A DNA stretch of 64,000 nt from Euborellia annulipes (taxonomy: Eukaryota > Arthropoda > Insecta > Dermaptera > Anisolabididae), in the NCBI GenBank assembly GCA_023213315.1, contig JAKCPI010014339.1, positions 56,849 to 120,848 of the forward strand, written 5' to 3'. A program made the translations under genes and the position numbers. Of the stretch, positions 1 to 13,000 are shown piece by piece. Below the pieces are notes generated by a model. It saw nothing but the letters and a program-made list of their open reading frames with translations. It had not been told where the DNA came from and did no database searches. The first letter of the stretch is position 1, and each line of letters opens with the position of its first letter.

Positions 1-1155
1 TAACAATTAAAGAAATTGAAAATTTTTCCTTTATTTTGTTATTATATAAATAAATTAAATAAAATTAATTTCATATTTATATAGTTACTTAATTGATAAA
101 AAATTTTAATCCTCATTTTGAATTTAACAATAAAACATTTATTATTTTATTTAATTAATTTAAAATTAAATATTTAATAGATTTTATATAAGTCTTGCGT
201 TAGCTCTATGACCTTAAAAGTGTATAAAAAAATTTTAAGATAAAAAATTTGGATTGTCTCCATGTAAAGTTAAATTTTTATAATATTTTGATAAGTCATG
301 TTTATCATAATTTTTTTTTAATATCTACATATATATGCGCAAGTACCGCAATATCTATATTTCTGCTAAATGGTCAATTAAAAAAAAAATGGTAAAATTT
401 CCTATTGATTAAAATTTAAATGACAGATTAAGATTATTTCAAATTCATGTATTTTTTAAGTAGTATAAACACGAAGCTGTGTGATGCGTCAAATACATTA
501 TATGATAATTTGTCGCATGGTATATCTGAATTTTGAATCATAGCTTTCAACATTCACGTTGAAAAATGAATTCAATGGAAGCTCGTCATTTAAAATTTGG
601 CTACACCATGCGACAAACTATAATGGTACTTCCAAAGCTGATATGTTTTTGTATTCCTGGCCACATTTTGATTTCTAAAATATTCCTTAATTATCTGTTT
701 TCTTTTAAATTTTAATAAATTTTATAATGTAAATTTTATCCCTTTTTTTTAAATTAACCATTTAGGCAATATTTGAAATATATGCCCAAACCTGCTCTTA
801 TAGTTGTTTCTAACTTTTTTTTATTAATATAACTTAAATTTTATTAATTTTAAAAAGCCTACCAAAAAATCTATTTATAATAATAAATGAATTACTGAAA
901 CCAAATATGAATTGAAAACTTTAATTAAGATTTTTCATTAAAGTCGGATAGGATCCTATTTTGAAAGAAGGCAGTTCTTTGGCTATATTCCAAGGGGCAG
1001 AGAAAATACTTAATTAGTTCATAAGAATAATTAATTACAACGTTAGACGATCGATATCTTTATCCATTTTGTTTCTAATAGAAAAATTACTGCTTTTTTA
1101 CTGGATTCTAAATGATTAATATTTTTTCTATCTAAGACCTTCCTTATTATTTGTT
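1..1155. other. AT-rich intron or flank without recognised gene
   Basis: Presumably part of an Nhe intron, because the next upstream exon must lie left of 3846. I see no exon-like frame. An inverted fragment around 483-500 and 598-615 (tgtgatgcgtcaaata / accatgcgacaaact region) suggests an old MITE remnant. Confidence 0.4.
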
Positions 1156-1820
1156 AATTTAAAGCGAGATTAATACGAAACTGCAAATTTGACAAGTAGG
1201 CATGACCAATATTTTTGTACAAGCATGCACAAATACCCTTCGGCACCATTCGGTACAAGCATGCTTGTACAAGCATTAGTTTGTACCGGAAATCAGCCAA
1301 TAATGTCTAGTTTGGACGACGAGGCGCTTGCTAAATTTCTTCTGTACCACTGCCTGAGTGACGAGATGCTTCTACTTTTCTCTTTTCTCTCCTCTAATTG
1401 GTTCTAAATGAATTTATTTCTAGATTTTGGTAACCTCATATCCTTGAGCGTTTTTTCCAATTAGTCTAAATTTAATATATGCTGTCTCCTTCTTCGCCTT
1501 ATTATGAAAATCTGATGACTTAATTCGTCAATAATATTGCAAATAAAATCTTCAAATAATTTTCTGTGAGCTTTCTTCAGGTTGCAATACATGATGATTA
1601 ATTCAAGCCATAGGACTGTCGTATGCTTGTACAAGCCACATCTACACACGTTTCGTTTCGCTTGCACAAATACGCTTGTGCTGATTCAAACTCAATCTAT
1701 CAACAAGCTGCTTGCACAGTTAAAATGCTTGCGCTAAATTTTCCTATAGACACTACAGTTTATTTGTACAATAATATTAGTCATGGATGCTTGTCCAGTT
1801 TGCAGTTAGGCGAGTTTATT
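1156..1820. mobile_element. Degenerate copy of a TIR element (TGCAAACTTGACAAG family)
   Basis: Ends read CTGCAAATTTGACAAG near 1180 and, inverted, CAGTTTGCAGTT near 1795. The inside is rich in ACAAGCATGC motifs. Better copies lie at 42606-42884 and 46551-47007. A short frame at 1189-1407 reads SLDDEALAKFLLYHCLSDEM, perhaps a relic of an element protein; I cannot name the superfamily. Confidence 0.55.
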
Positions 1821-3845
1821 CCCTGGGCGAGTGGCCCGCTTTGTGAGTTGGCCATTTGGCTTGCCTATCTTCCAGGCAACAAATGGAACTTATGCGCCCC
1901 TTATTTTCTCATAATTCAACCACTTCGTTTAATTTTTTTCAATGAAATTCCCATCTGCAACTGTTATTTTGAATTATCTCTTTCTTTCTAAGGTTATAAA
2001 GGTTAATCGGGCATCTTCACTTGCTATCTTCTTTTTCTAAATTCCATTCTATTTCATTCATTAATGAATCAAGCATTAATTAATTTAAATGAAATCGTCA
2101 ACAGTCTTATCAGTTGTAATTGAAACGGGTTTCAACTGGAATCTAAAAAAAAAATTCTTAAAAATGAATTTTACTATTAATTATATAAAGATGACTAAAT
2201 AGGAAAAAAAACATGTCACAAACACGTGTAGATTGTTGAAAAGAAAAAAATAATGAATAAATAATAGAGAATGTTATCACAAAAAATAGTTTACTTTCTC
2301 CATTCTTTAAGAAAACTTATTTAATCTCAGAAAGAAAGAGAAAAAGACATTTTCTTATAATAGATTTTTTTTGTTGATTATGTTTTAAACTAGATAAGGG
2401 TAGGTTTTATGTCAAATGATCATTTTTCCCTAATGGAACTCAGCTCCCTGGCACATACTGGGAAGGGAAATTGCCTTCGAATAACAATATACTATACACG
2501 TATAAATTCTTAATTTATGCCTTGCTTTTTTTATTAACTTCTCCAGAGCTCTCCTCTACTGCATGTACAGATGTTATATGTTAACATCTCCGCAGTAATT
2601 AACCACAAATTAGAAAATAGTTAAATAAAATAAAAGAAGGGGTAGTTAATACTAGATGAGGGGTGTACACCCCCTACCACGATCCCCAATCTCCCTCTTA
2701 GCTGATGTTGCAATGACTAGTCAGTTTTCTATATCATTTTTTAAAAAAACAAAAATAAATCCTACATTTTAAACAAATTGAGAAAGGTTTTTTTAATTAT
2801 TTCTTCTAAAATAATTTTTTTTATATAATAAACCCCTCATATTTCTATTTTTTATGGATCCATTTTTTCTAATTTATCTTTAATTAACATCAAATAATTG
2901 ATATTTAAATGTATATTAAGAAATATTTAATTTAATATGAAGAATGGTATATAGTCCCATTGAATTTAATAGCAAGCAAAATAAAGGAGCTGCCACTGAC
3001 GTCAGAGCTCAAGCAGCCGAAAAAAAACGAATTCGCCCGAGGCCAGATCGAGCCCAACTAGTCTATTCGAAATTTCTTGATTGTTAATAGATGGCAGGCA
3101 AACTTGACATTTTTTTTCCACTTAGGAAAAAAAAATTGTTTCTCAATTCCTTCATTTTATTATACATTGGGGAAATAGATCCAGTTTAATTATATATTTT
3201 CTCTTTCATATATAAACAATAATTAAAATTATATTTGAATTTTTAATTAAAAACTCCAAACAATTTCAAATTAAAAATTATTTGTTGTATGTAGAAGGGG
3301 TTAGTATTTTTTTTTTTATTATAACATACATTTGTTTTAATAAAACAAAACAACAACTATTTATTTAAATATTAATAATTTATAATGAGAATTCCACCAA
3401 ATAAAATTATATTACATAATTAGTTTTTAATTCTTTTTTTTTTTTTTTGCGATTTTCAATAGCAATTTAGGTAGTTATATATCCTTAACTTTTACTCCTT
3501 CGTCATTTTATTTTTCGAACTTTTAATTTAATTAAATTTCTTGTTTCAATTATAAGAACAAAATTCCATTGTAAAACAAATTCTTATTCTAATTGAATTG
3601 AACTTTTTAAGTAGTATTATATTAAAACTTGCTTCTTTCCACATTGATTGGTTAAAAAACATGATCTTAAAGTGTACATTTAAGATTTTTTTAAGATGCA
3701 GTAAACTTTTTATATCCTTAAAAAAAACTTGGTTGTCAATGCAATATAAAATAATTCATCACTTCTCACTCTATTGATATAATCCAACTGAATTTTTAAA
3801 ATATAACTTCATTAATTTAATTTATCGTTTCTTTTTTTTGTTTAG
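1821..3845. other. AT-rich intron without recognised gene
   Basis: A fragment near 1828-1885 (GGCCATTTGGCTTGCCTATC) matches the end of elements at 33625-33745 and 40422-40681. Nothing else is assignable; 2975-3070 is an unexplained GC-richer island containing TGACGTCA. Confidence 0.4.
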
Positions 3846-4063
3846 AATTACATTCTGTGGCATCACAATGAAAAACTACGTGGAAGCGAATATATCGCAT
3901 AAATCGCATACAACTGTTAAATATGCAATGAAAATGCTGAGTTCAAGCTCTGAGACAATCATCTTTATGTTCCTCGGCGTGGCGACTGTTAACGATTCAC
4001 ATGATTGGAACACTTGGTTTGTCATCCTCACCATCGCGTTCTGCTCCGTCTACCGAACAATAG
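3846..4063 (+). CDS. Nhe2: Nhe exon 1 in window: transmembrane segment
   Basis: Encodes the end of one membrane helix, the [15 protein letters not shown] loop and the next helices ([25 protein letters not shown]). The acceptor is tttag at 3841-3845. The exon starts with one base that completes a codon, so an upstream exon must exist. The donor is GC rather than GT (G|GCAAG at 4063-4068), and the phase fits the next exon exactly. Confidence 0.92.
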
Positions 4064-7000
4064 GCAAGCAAAAAAATAATCATACTTATTAAAATAATTT
4101 ATCTTTCTCTGACTGACGGGGGGTCACTTTTCCAAGTTTTTTTTTTCTAATGCAAAACATTTATATTTGAATAGACTAATATTTTACTTTCATTTAAGGT
4201 TTATATTAATACAAGCCCACATCTCCACCTTTTATTTATTTATTTTGAATTCTAGATAAACAACATTTTCTATTTCTAAACTATTCTTTTCAATCTGTGT
4301 TTATATAAAAACAAAAAGCAATATTCTTAAGAATAGAAAGTTTCTAAAGTTATATGTTTTCAGATCTAAATATTTTGAAAAAATTCCAATATTTTTAAGG
4401 AGGCAAGCCTGTGGATTACGGAGTCCGAAGTCTCAACACGACTCGGGCTCGAATCCAGTTTGCTGCAAATAATTCAAACATTGGCGAAGTCTCCTCTTAG
4501 GATAGAAAAGTGGGAAAAAAATCTCATCTCACAGACACAAAGGACCCAATTTGATGTGGCCTAAGTGCCTTAAAAATGAGGATTACTGCCTCATAAAATT
4601 CATCCATCCAAAACTCCGATCGACATTTCGTTTCTTTTACTAGTTTTGAAAAGCCAAAGCTCCTAAACGTCGGCTATTTATTTAGTAATAGTTTTTAATA
4701 AAGATCTGCATACTTATAATCTCGAATAGTAGACCGTGGCTGTAGCTGATATCTTAAATAAGGGAAGAAGATGCCGCCAATAATTGAGCCTCTATTTAAT
4801 GATTAAATGAATTTATACTTTTTTAGGAACGTTTCGGCTGGGATCCACCCTGCCATCTTCAGCTCTATTTTTTGTATAACAATTTGAATATGCTCTTTGA
4901 AGATGACAGGGTGGATCCCAGCCGATACGTAATAATAAAGTGTTTAATTATTAAATAGAGGCTCAATTGTTGGATGCATCCTCTTTCCTTATTTAGCATA
5001 CTTAAGAAATTTAATATTAATTACATCAATCATCGCAGATTATCCAGATTCACATTAGTCATTAGATCTTTGGAAGTATACTTAATCCCACATAAAACGG
5101 CTGAAAAGGTATTGGGTCTTGCAGATACCTGATGCTTACGACGCCGCACAAGGCGAACATTTGCATGTTTTAGAAATGATTCTTTCCCGACAGTTTAGTT
5201 ACTCTTCGTCGATGTTCCAGCAGCCTATTCAGGGAGACGGAATTGTGATGTTTTCGCGTGCTCTATTGGATGCTTCCCGATGCCTTTCGAACAATTTTTA
5301 GATTAAAAAAATCAGATTATTTTTAATAAAAATAAGCCCACTCAGATATTACATTGTAAACCCCCTCTCCTTTCAACGCTTTGGCAATTTAACATATAAT
5401 ATTGAAAAAGATTACTCAATTGATTTTTTTCCCGACTTTCAACACCCACAAACTTTTTTGACATTGATACTTTTGATAAGATCTCTACAGAATAAACTTT
5501 TTCACTCGACGAGTTAATTTTTTATTTATTGGAAATTTTTATGTTGTTCGATTAACAAAAAAAAAAGATATCTATTATTATTATTGACTTATTAACAAAA
5601 TTAAATTAGAAAAAAAAAACAATAATGAAAGTAAATATTAATAATCAATCACTTTTTATCAAAAATCAATAAAACTATTTATTAATATTAAAAATATGAA
5701 TCTAGTTGCTGGTAATTTAGTTATTCAATATAAAACTCAGCTAACAATTTCTCTTAAAAAATTTAATTCACTGTTTGAATGAAAATTTTTTAGGAGTAAA
5801 TGAAAACAAAATCTGATTTTAAATTAAATAAAACCTTTAATCCATTTAACATTTCTTTTTTCATTTTTTTTTTAATTAAACCCATATGTTGAATGAAAAT
5901 TAATATATTTATTTTACTAATAAAAAAGATTTCATGCATGATTTTTTATAAACCAATAAAATATTTGAAATTTTCTTCACTAACATTCTTTTATTTTCTT
6001 ATTTATTTAGGTGTGATTTTACTGACAGCAGTGGCAAATCGATTTCGTCTTCATAAGCTCAATACTGTTGAGAAATTTGTCATGTCTTATGGTGGACTTC
6101 GTGGTGCAGTTGCCTTTGCACTTGTTTTGCTCATCAATCCCAAGCACGTCAAATTACAGCCCATGTTTGTCACCACCACCATCGCCGTCATCTATTTCAC
6201 TGTCTTCTTCCAGGTAAAATTTATTAATCCAAGTTTGAATCGAATCATATGAAAGTGAACTAAAACCATCATCAATCATTTATTCAGTATAAAATTCTCT
6301 CTTCCATTTATCTTATTAATTAATTAAGGGGCTTCAGGACACATTGAGTCCGAAACTACAGAGGCATTTGAAAGTATTTTTTATTCGGTTTATTTAAATT
6401 CGTGAGTATTTTACCTAATAGAATGCTTTTTATTTAATTACGATTAATTAAAAAATATTTTTTTTATATTTATAGAAAATGCAAAAAAAAACTTTATATG
6501 AAAAGTGTATTTTTTGTTTAATTAAAAATGTAAAAATCATTAATATCCAACTTATAATAATTAAATAAAGTGGTGACCAAGTCAAAAAATAAATTTCGTA
6601 TCTATTAAAAAATAATCGGGCCCCCGGGCTTGGCGTAGTTAGTAGCGCTCCTACCTTGTATACCAAGGGTCGGGGGTTCGGATCCCAGGCAGTCCGATGA
6701 TTTTATTTAAGCTATTTGGATACCAAATGGCTTAAATAGAAATGCCTGGACCCCCAATAGATATTATCATATATAACGGTTATCGTAAAGTCTTATATGG
6801 CCTAAGATGCCGTAAAAGACTGGGTGTGTGCGAATGTGAGTGTGAATGGGAAAAAGTGTGAGTGTTTAAAAAAAAATAAATAAATGGCCAAATAGTTCAA
6901 CTCTCTTGCAAAAAAAAGGCTAGTCTAACAGCCGGCATTATCAGATCACCTATCGGCCTATATTTATATAATTTGATGCTATTATAAATGATATATAATC

Positions 7001-10000
7001 ATATTATAAACTATTCATTATTAAAAGATCAACGAAAATCAAACAAATACATGAGATAAAATATAGTCCTCCTACCATCCTGCCATCTGTTGGCAAATTT
7101 TCGGAATAGTTGGGTTTTTTGGTTAAATTTTTAAGACCCCTAACGCCATCTTATCGGCAAAAACATGCAAACAGCTTGCGTCCTGAAGCGCCTTAACGTT
7201 TATCATTAAAATAAATTATCAACTTGTCTTTTTATTTTTCGATAAGCTAGAAATATCGATGGAAATTATTTTAATATTCATTCATTCATTGAATTCTTTT
7301 ATTAATTTTAACTAACGATCTTCTCTTGTGACATTTTTATTATCTATTAAGTAAATATTCCTTTTTCAGAACTCCACCCAAAAAAATCACCCTTTAGATA
7401 TTTACCTTTCTTTCATACTCTATTGAAATTACTCTAAATTTATAATATTTATTTTTAGAGTATAATATATTTTATTAATATTTTATCGAATTTTCACCGA
7501 ATGATATGAAAAGGTTGTTCATTTGAAAAGCACTCATACTACGTCGATGGGACTAATATAAATACAGCTGGAGTTTATCGACCCATATGCTGCCCCAGAC
7601 CTAATCTTTTATATTCTCTCCCTTCCATCCCTCTTAAATCATTAATTGAAACCGAACATTTTAATTAAAAAAATTAAATTCTATTTAAAACTTTTTAATC
7701 ATCCAAGCTATTGTTAATGATACTGATAAATTTTTAATTTAATTTTGTATTTAGCATCTAAAAATAGTAAATAACAATTTCTTTTTTTTAGGGTATCACA
7801 ATCAAGCCTCTTGTAAAAGTGCTTAATGTCAAACGGGCCGAAAAACGGAAACCCACGATGAATGAACGAATTCATGAACGGGTAAATAAATATATTTATT
7901 TATTTAAATTATAAACCTTTTCTCTCTAAGATGAAATGGTTGGTTAGAATCTCTTGCTTGTTCTTGTCTAAAAATCTTTAAATCGCCAGTCCATCTTGGC
8001 CTACATGATGGACTGGCGATTTAAAGATTGATCATTTAGAAAGGAATCGCTATTTTCTTTTACGAGCAAAATCATTTAGTCTAATATCATTTTTCTTATT
8101 CAAATTCATATCATAAAACTTTAAATAGTCTAGACCACCGCTCGCGAGCCGCGTGTGGCTTTTTTATCCAAATCGTGTGGCTCTTCATTATGTCCAAAAT
8201 ATATATTTATTCAACATATTATAAGTATAATAATTCTATTTTGTAAAAATATGTTTATAAAGGCTTGATGCGGCTCTTGGTAAAATTTTTTTAAAGAAAA
8301 TGGCTCTCTACTTAAAATAAGTTGCCGACCCCTGGTCTAGACCAAAAAATTTTGCTATTTTTTGGCAGAGAACACTCAAGCAGATCTCTGATGTAATTTT
8401 AAGGAAATATTTAAAGAATTGACTTAAAAAAATTTAAATTTATAACGGAAAATTATTCTTAATTAACATGTCATTTTAAATGCTATCTATCCGTATGCAA
8501 TTTTCTAGCCCTCGTCGAAAATTATCCTACACTCTGGTCCACATGATCGATTGTTACCACTTGTCAAATTTCCTTTTTGAGTAAAGGGGGAGGAGTGAGT
8601 ATGTCGCCCTAGATCCCCTGGTACCTTTAGCTTACATTTTTTTATTGGAAGTATCTCAAATCGCATGTCTATACTTAAAAACCCCCAAACTAAAGGATGC
8701 AATCAGGTAAGAAGTGGCAACTATCGATCCTGTGATGCTGAGCGGAGCGATGCAAGTTTTTTGAGGCTAGAAAATGTTTTTAGCGATCTTTTCAAAAAAT
8801 AATTATTAAAAATTTAAACAAAATAGCAATGAAATCTAAAAGAAAGCATTCCAAACTTTGATTTGTGATAGGTTTTATGAAAATCACTTCAGAATATGAG
8901 ATGTGTGGAAAAATATAAACGCTAGTAGAAATTAAGTTTTATATTAACCGAAGGAAGGAGTCTATACATTTAGAATGTAATGTAAATACGAAGAATTTTC
9001 TGAAATGAATTTTTATTTAGGATTTTTGATCATTTCCGGCTCTTGTCCGTCTCCTTGCACCGTACATATTGTATGTAAATTTGTAAAGAGGGCACATATA
9101 TCCCACGTCTAAATAAAAAAAAAAAAACAAAAGAATAAATTTGTTAAATACAATTAAATTTTTTTAAAAATTATCTCCCTCTCGGCCATATAGGGGTTTA
9201 AAATATTAATTATATATTTTTTTAAATATTAATTGTGTCAATGGATATCTGGGGACGTTCCACACGCTGATTCCTCAGATTCATCGAGCTTAACAGCAAC
9301 GATTGTGGTGACTGTTGCTCTACTTCGTTGCCTGGTTACGACTAAATTTATAGAGAGAAATTATTTTCAAGTTGTTAATAATCTCTGGATATTATAATAT
9401 GGGGATGTGGAATATGGGCAGCCAATCTATATTTTGTCGACGAAACCTTCACAAAAATTTGCACCCGAAACATCGACAAAATATACACTTTTATCTTTTT
9501 CGCCTTGGCTGACCATATACATCCCGAAATTATTTTTCATTTTCAGATTATTCAAAGTTATATATTAATCAAATCTCTTCTCAGAATACGAAGTCAATTA
9601 TATAATTAATTTTAACTAAAGATTACTTAAAAAAAAAAATGGATTTGAATTAAATTCTAATTCTTCTAGTTGAGTTCTTTTAAGGTCATTTAAATCTAAT
9701 TTTCCAGTAAATATTTTTTTTTCTCTTTCTCTGTTATGCGCATGAATGCTTTAAATTACAAAAGTAACCAGCAATCCATGAATATTCATAATTTCTTTAA
9801 TAGAATTGCAATAATTAACATAATTTTTCTTTCTTTTTAGTTTATGGATCATTTGATGGCTGGCATTGAAGATATTTTGGGCAAACATGGAAATCATCAT
9901 GTTAGAGATAAGTAAGTTTTTTATTGGACAAAAATATTTTTTAATTTAACAAAAGGGACAGAAGAAAATGAAAAGATTTCCGAGTTAATTCACTGTTGTG

Positions 10001-13000
10001 AATCTGTGAAAATATCCTTTCAAAAATTTTTATGGAGCCTCATTTTTAAAATAATGACTTCCGAACCGGAACTCGATTTGTAACTTGAATAGACAGCTTA
10101 TCATTGCTGCTAATAAGATAGTGATTCAACCATATTTCAACAAAATAAAAAAAAAGAAATAAACTAAAAATAAAGTGCAAAAATGGATTAAAAATAAAAG
10201 CCATTTTAATTAATTAAATATCTTATTTTACACGTTAATTGCGCCTAATTAATAAAAAACGCACATTTGATATAAATTTAAGATGTTAAACATAGGTTTA
10301 TTAATAAATTAAAAGGGATAAAAAAAAAGTCATTTATCTTTAAAAGGAAAAATTGATTTGAATTTATATCTCTTCTCTAAATTTTTTACTTACTCCGTCA
10401 TTATTATCCTTCTATCTTCTTATCTTAATCTTACAAATATCTTCCATTAAATCGACACAGACGTGGAAATTGAAAATCTTGTATTAAATACCGGTACAAA
10501 TATTGGCTTTTATACTTTTTAAATTAAACCTTTAATTGAATTTTTAACTCTTTTTCTAACATAAACATTTTTTTTTATATTTTAAACAATCTTTTTAAAA
10601 TTTTATAAATTAATCTTAATGCAATTTTCTTAAGGAGCTTCATTAGGACATTGAATCTTGAAAACTAAGGCATTTTAAATTATTTGTATGAGTATTTTTC
10701 GTTTAAAAGCATTTCGTGAGCATTTTACATAAGTGAATGCTTTTTTTTTAAATTATGATTAATTAAAAAATCATTAAAATCCAACCTATAATAATTAAAT
10801 AAAGGGGTGAGCAAGTCAAAAATAAATTTTCTATTTATTTAAAACGACCAAATAGTTCAGCCTTCTTGCAAAAGATGGCTGGCTAGTCTAACAGCCGGCA
10901 TTATCAGATCACCTATCGGCCTATATTTATATAATTTTATGCTGTTATAAATGATATATAATATTTAATAATATTATAAACTATTCATTATTAAAAGATC
11001 AAAGAAAATCAAATAAATACATGAGATAAAATATAGTCCTACTAGCATCCTGCCATCTGTTGGCAGATTTTTGGAATAGTAGGGTTTTTTGGCTACATTT
11101 TTAAGACCCCTAACGCCATCTTATCGGCAAAAACATGCAAACAGCTTGCCTCCTGAAGCTCCTTAATAAAAATATACAATATTATTAAATAAAAAAAAGA
11201 TACTTTTTATAAAGACTACTATGGAACTATGGGTACTATCTAATCAATTAAAAAAATAATAATTATTTATTAAACTAATTTATGTTTGCATTTTTTTCAG
11301 ATTTAAACGATTCGATACAAAATTCATTCGGCCAATATTACTCCGAGACGCAGGTGGTGCAGAGCCTAAAATCCTTGAGACTTATAGCAAACTGGCGATG
11401 CGAGACGCTCTGGAACGTCTCCATCGAAATGCATCAACCGTAGGAAATATAAGCGGAACTGAGAGCATGTCAGCCATCTTCCGAAATTATACATCAGGCA
11501 ATATGGACGGCAGGTCAGAAATGTACGCATAAGTTGAGGGTCTCACTTTCCAGCCAGCAGGCAATTTATTTATATATTCTGTGAATGAATAATTGCACCT
11601 CTATTTAAAGCATCTGTATTTTGAACACTTCACTCCTGTATTTTTTATTTATCTTTTATGCTTAAAAAAGAGATTCAAAGGTATTTTTTTTTTCTATGAT
11701 ATCTAGTTCCGTATCCCAAGAAGAAAAGACTTATAGCAAACTGGCTTTTTTTTAATTTAAATTTTTATTATCTGTTCAATAAAAAGCCATTACACGGTCA
11801 ATAATAATGACAATACTTTATCACATGCTTCCTTAATGAGTAATTCTGATAAAGTAATGTCATTATTATTGACCGTATAAGGGGCCTTTAAGAGAGGATT
11901 TTTGAATTAGCCACTTCAAAAAAAGGTACACAGTATACTTTTTCGTAACTGGAAAATATTATATACATTGCTATATTCAAGTTTATGGATTAGATTTTTA
12001 AATCAAATTCAAAGAAGAGGTAAAACGAGGGTCAATCATAGTTGCCTTTTTCCATTGATTTGATTAAGAAAAGGAATCGCCACAAGTTTCTATAGGAAAG
12101 GGGATTAGGGGAGATATAATTTATCATAACATGAACAGCTTTTATATCTAGACACAAAAAAAATCTGGTGTGACAAGCACAGAACACATCTTTCGATTAC
12201 CGAAGGTCAGAGAAAGTTGTGTGCTGGACCAGATTTTTAAGTTCTTCATTCATGACTTTTTTTTTCTAATACTTGCTTCCAGCTTGGCATTCTTTAATGA
12301 ATCACCACCCTCTAGTAGAGCCTGAATAAAGCCACCCTATCTTTTTTCCTTTTTTTAATGACTCATTCAATTAAGAAGAGAGCCATATGATATTCTCTCA
12401 ATTAGTCATTCTTTGTTATATAGAAAAAAAAAACTAAAATTATACTTCTTCATTATAAAATAGTATAAATTGAAATTTATTTTTCCCTATATTCTTCCTG
12501 AAATAATATTAAAATACAAAATAGGGTCTTGGGATATTAACATATTTAGAGCTCAATGAATAAAAGAAAAAAAAATACTTTTGTATCTTTAATTTCTTAT
12601 ATTATATTTCAACTTCCTTCTAATTATCTTCATAATTTGCAATGTTATTACTCTTAAATGGTTTTAGAAACTATTAGCATTCTATTAAAAATAAAAGGAA
12701 ACCACTTTTTATAAAAAGATGTACGCTACTGTTGGAAACTAAATATATATCGACACAAAAAATCTGGTGTGACAAGCACAGTATACAACTTTCTCTTGCC
12801 GAAGGGTAAGGGGAAGTTGTGTGCTGTGCAACCAGTCACACCAGTTTTTTTAAATATCAATTATATTAATATTTTCATTATTACATTTTTACCTTTAAAT
12901 TATTTTACCTAAAAAAAAAAAAAAACATTGATAAAGAGAAATTTTACATAGTAGTTTTAATTATTATTCAGATGCTTTTTTTTAAGTCATACTATCTCCT

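Noticed and set aside
1623..1991. 122-residue open frame
   Set aside because: It overlaps the end of a TIR element and a repeat fragment shared with 33.7 and 40.6 kb, with no recognisable domain.
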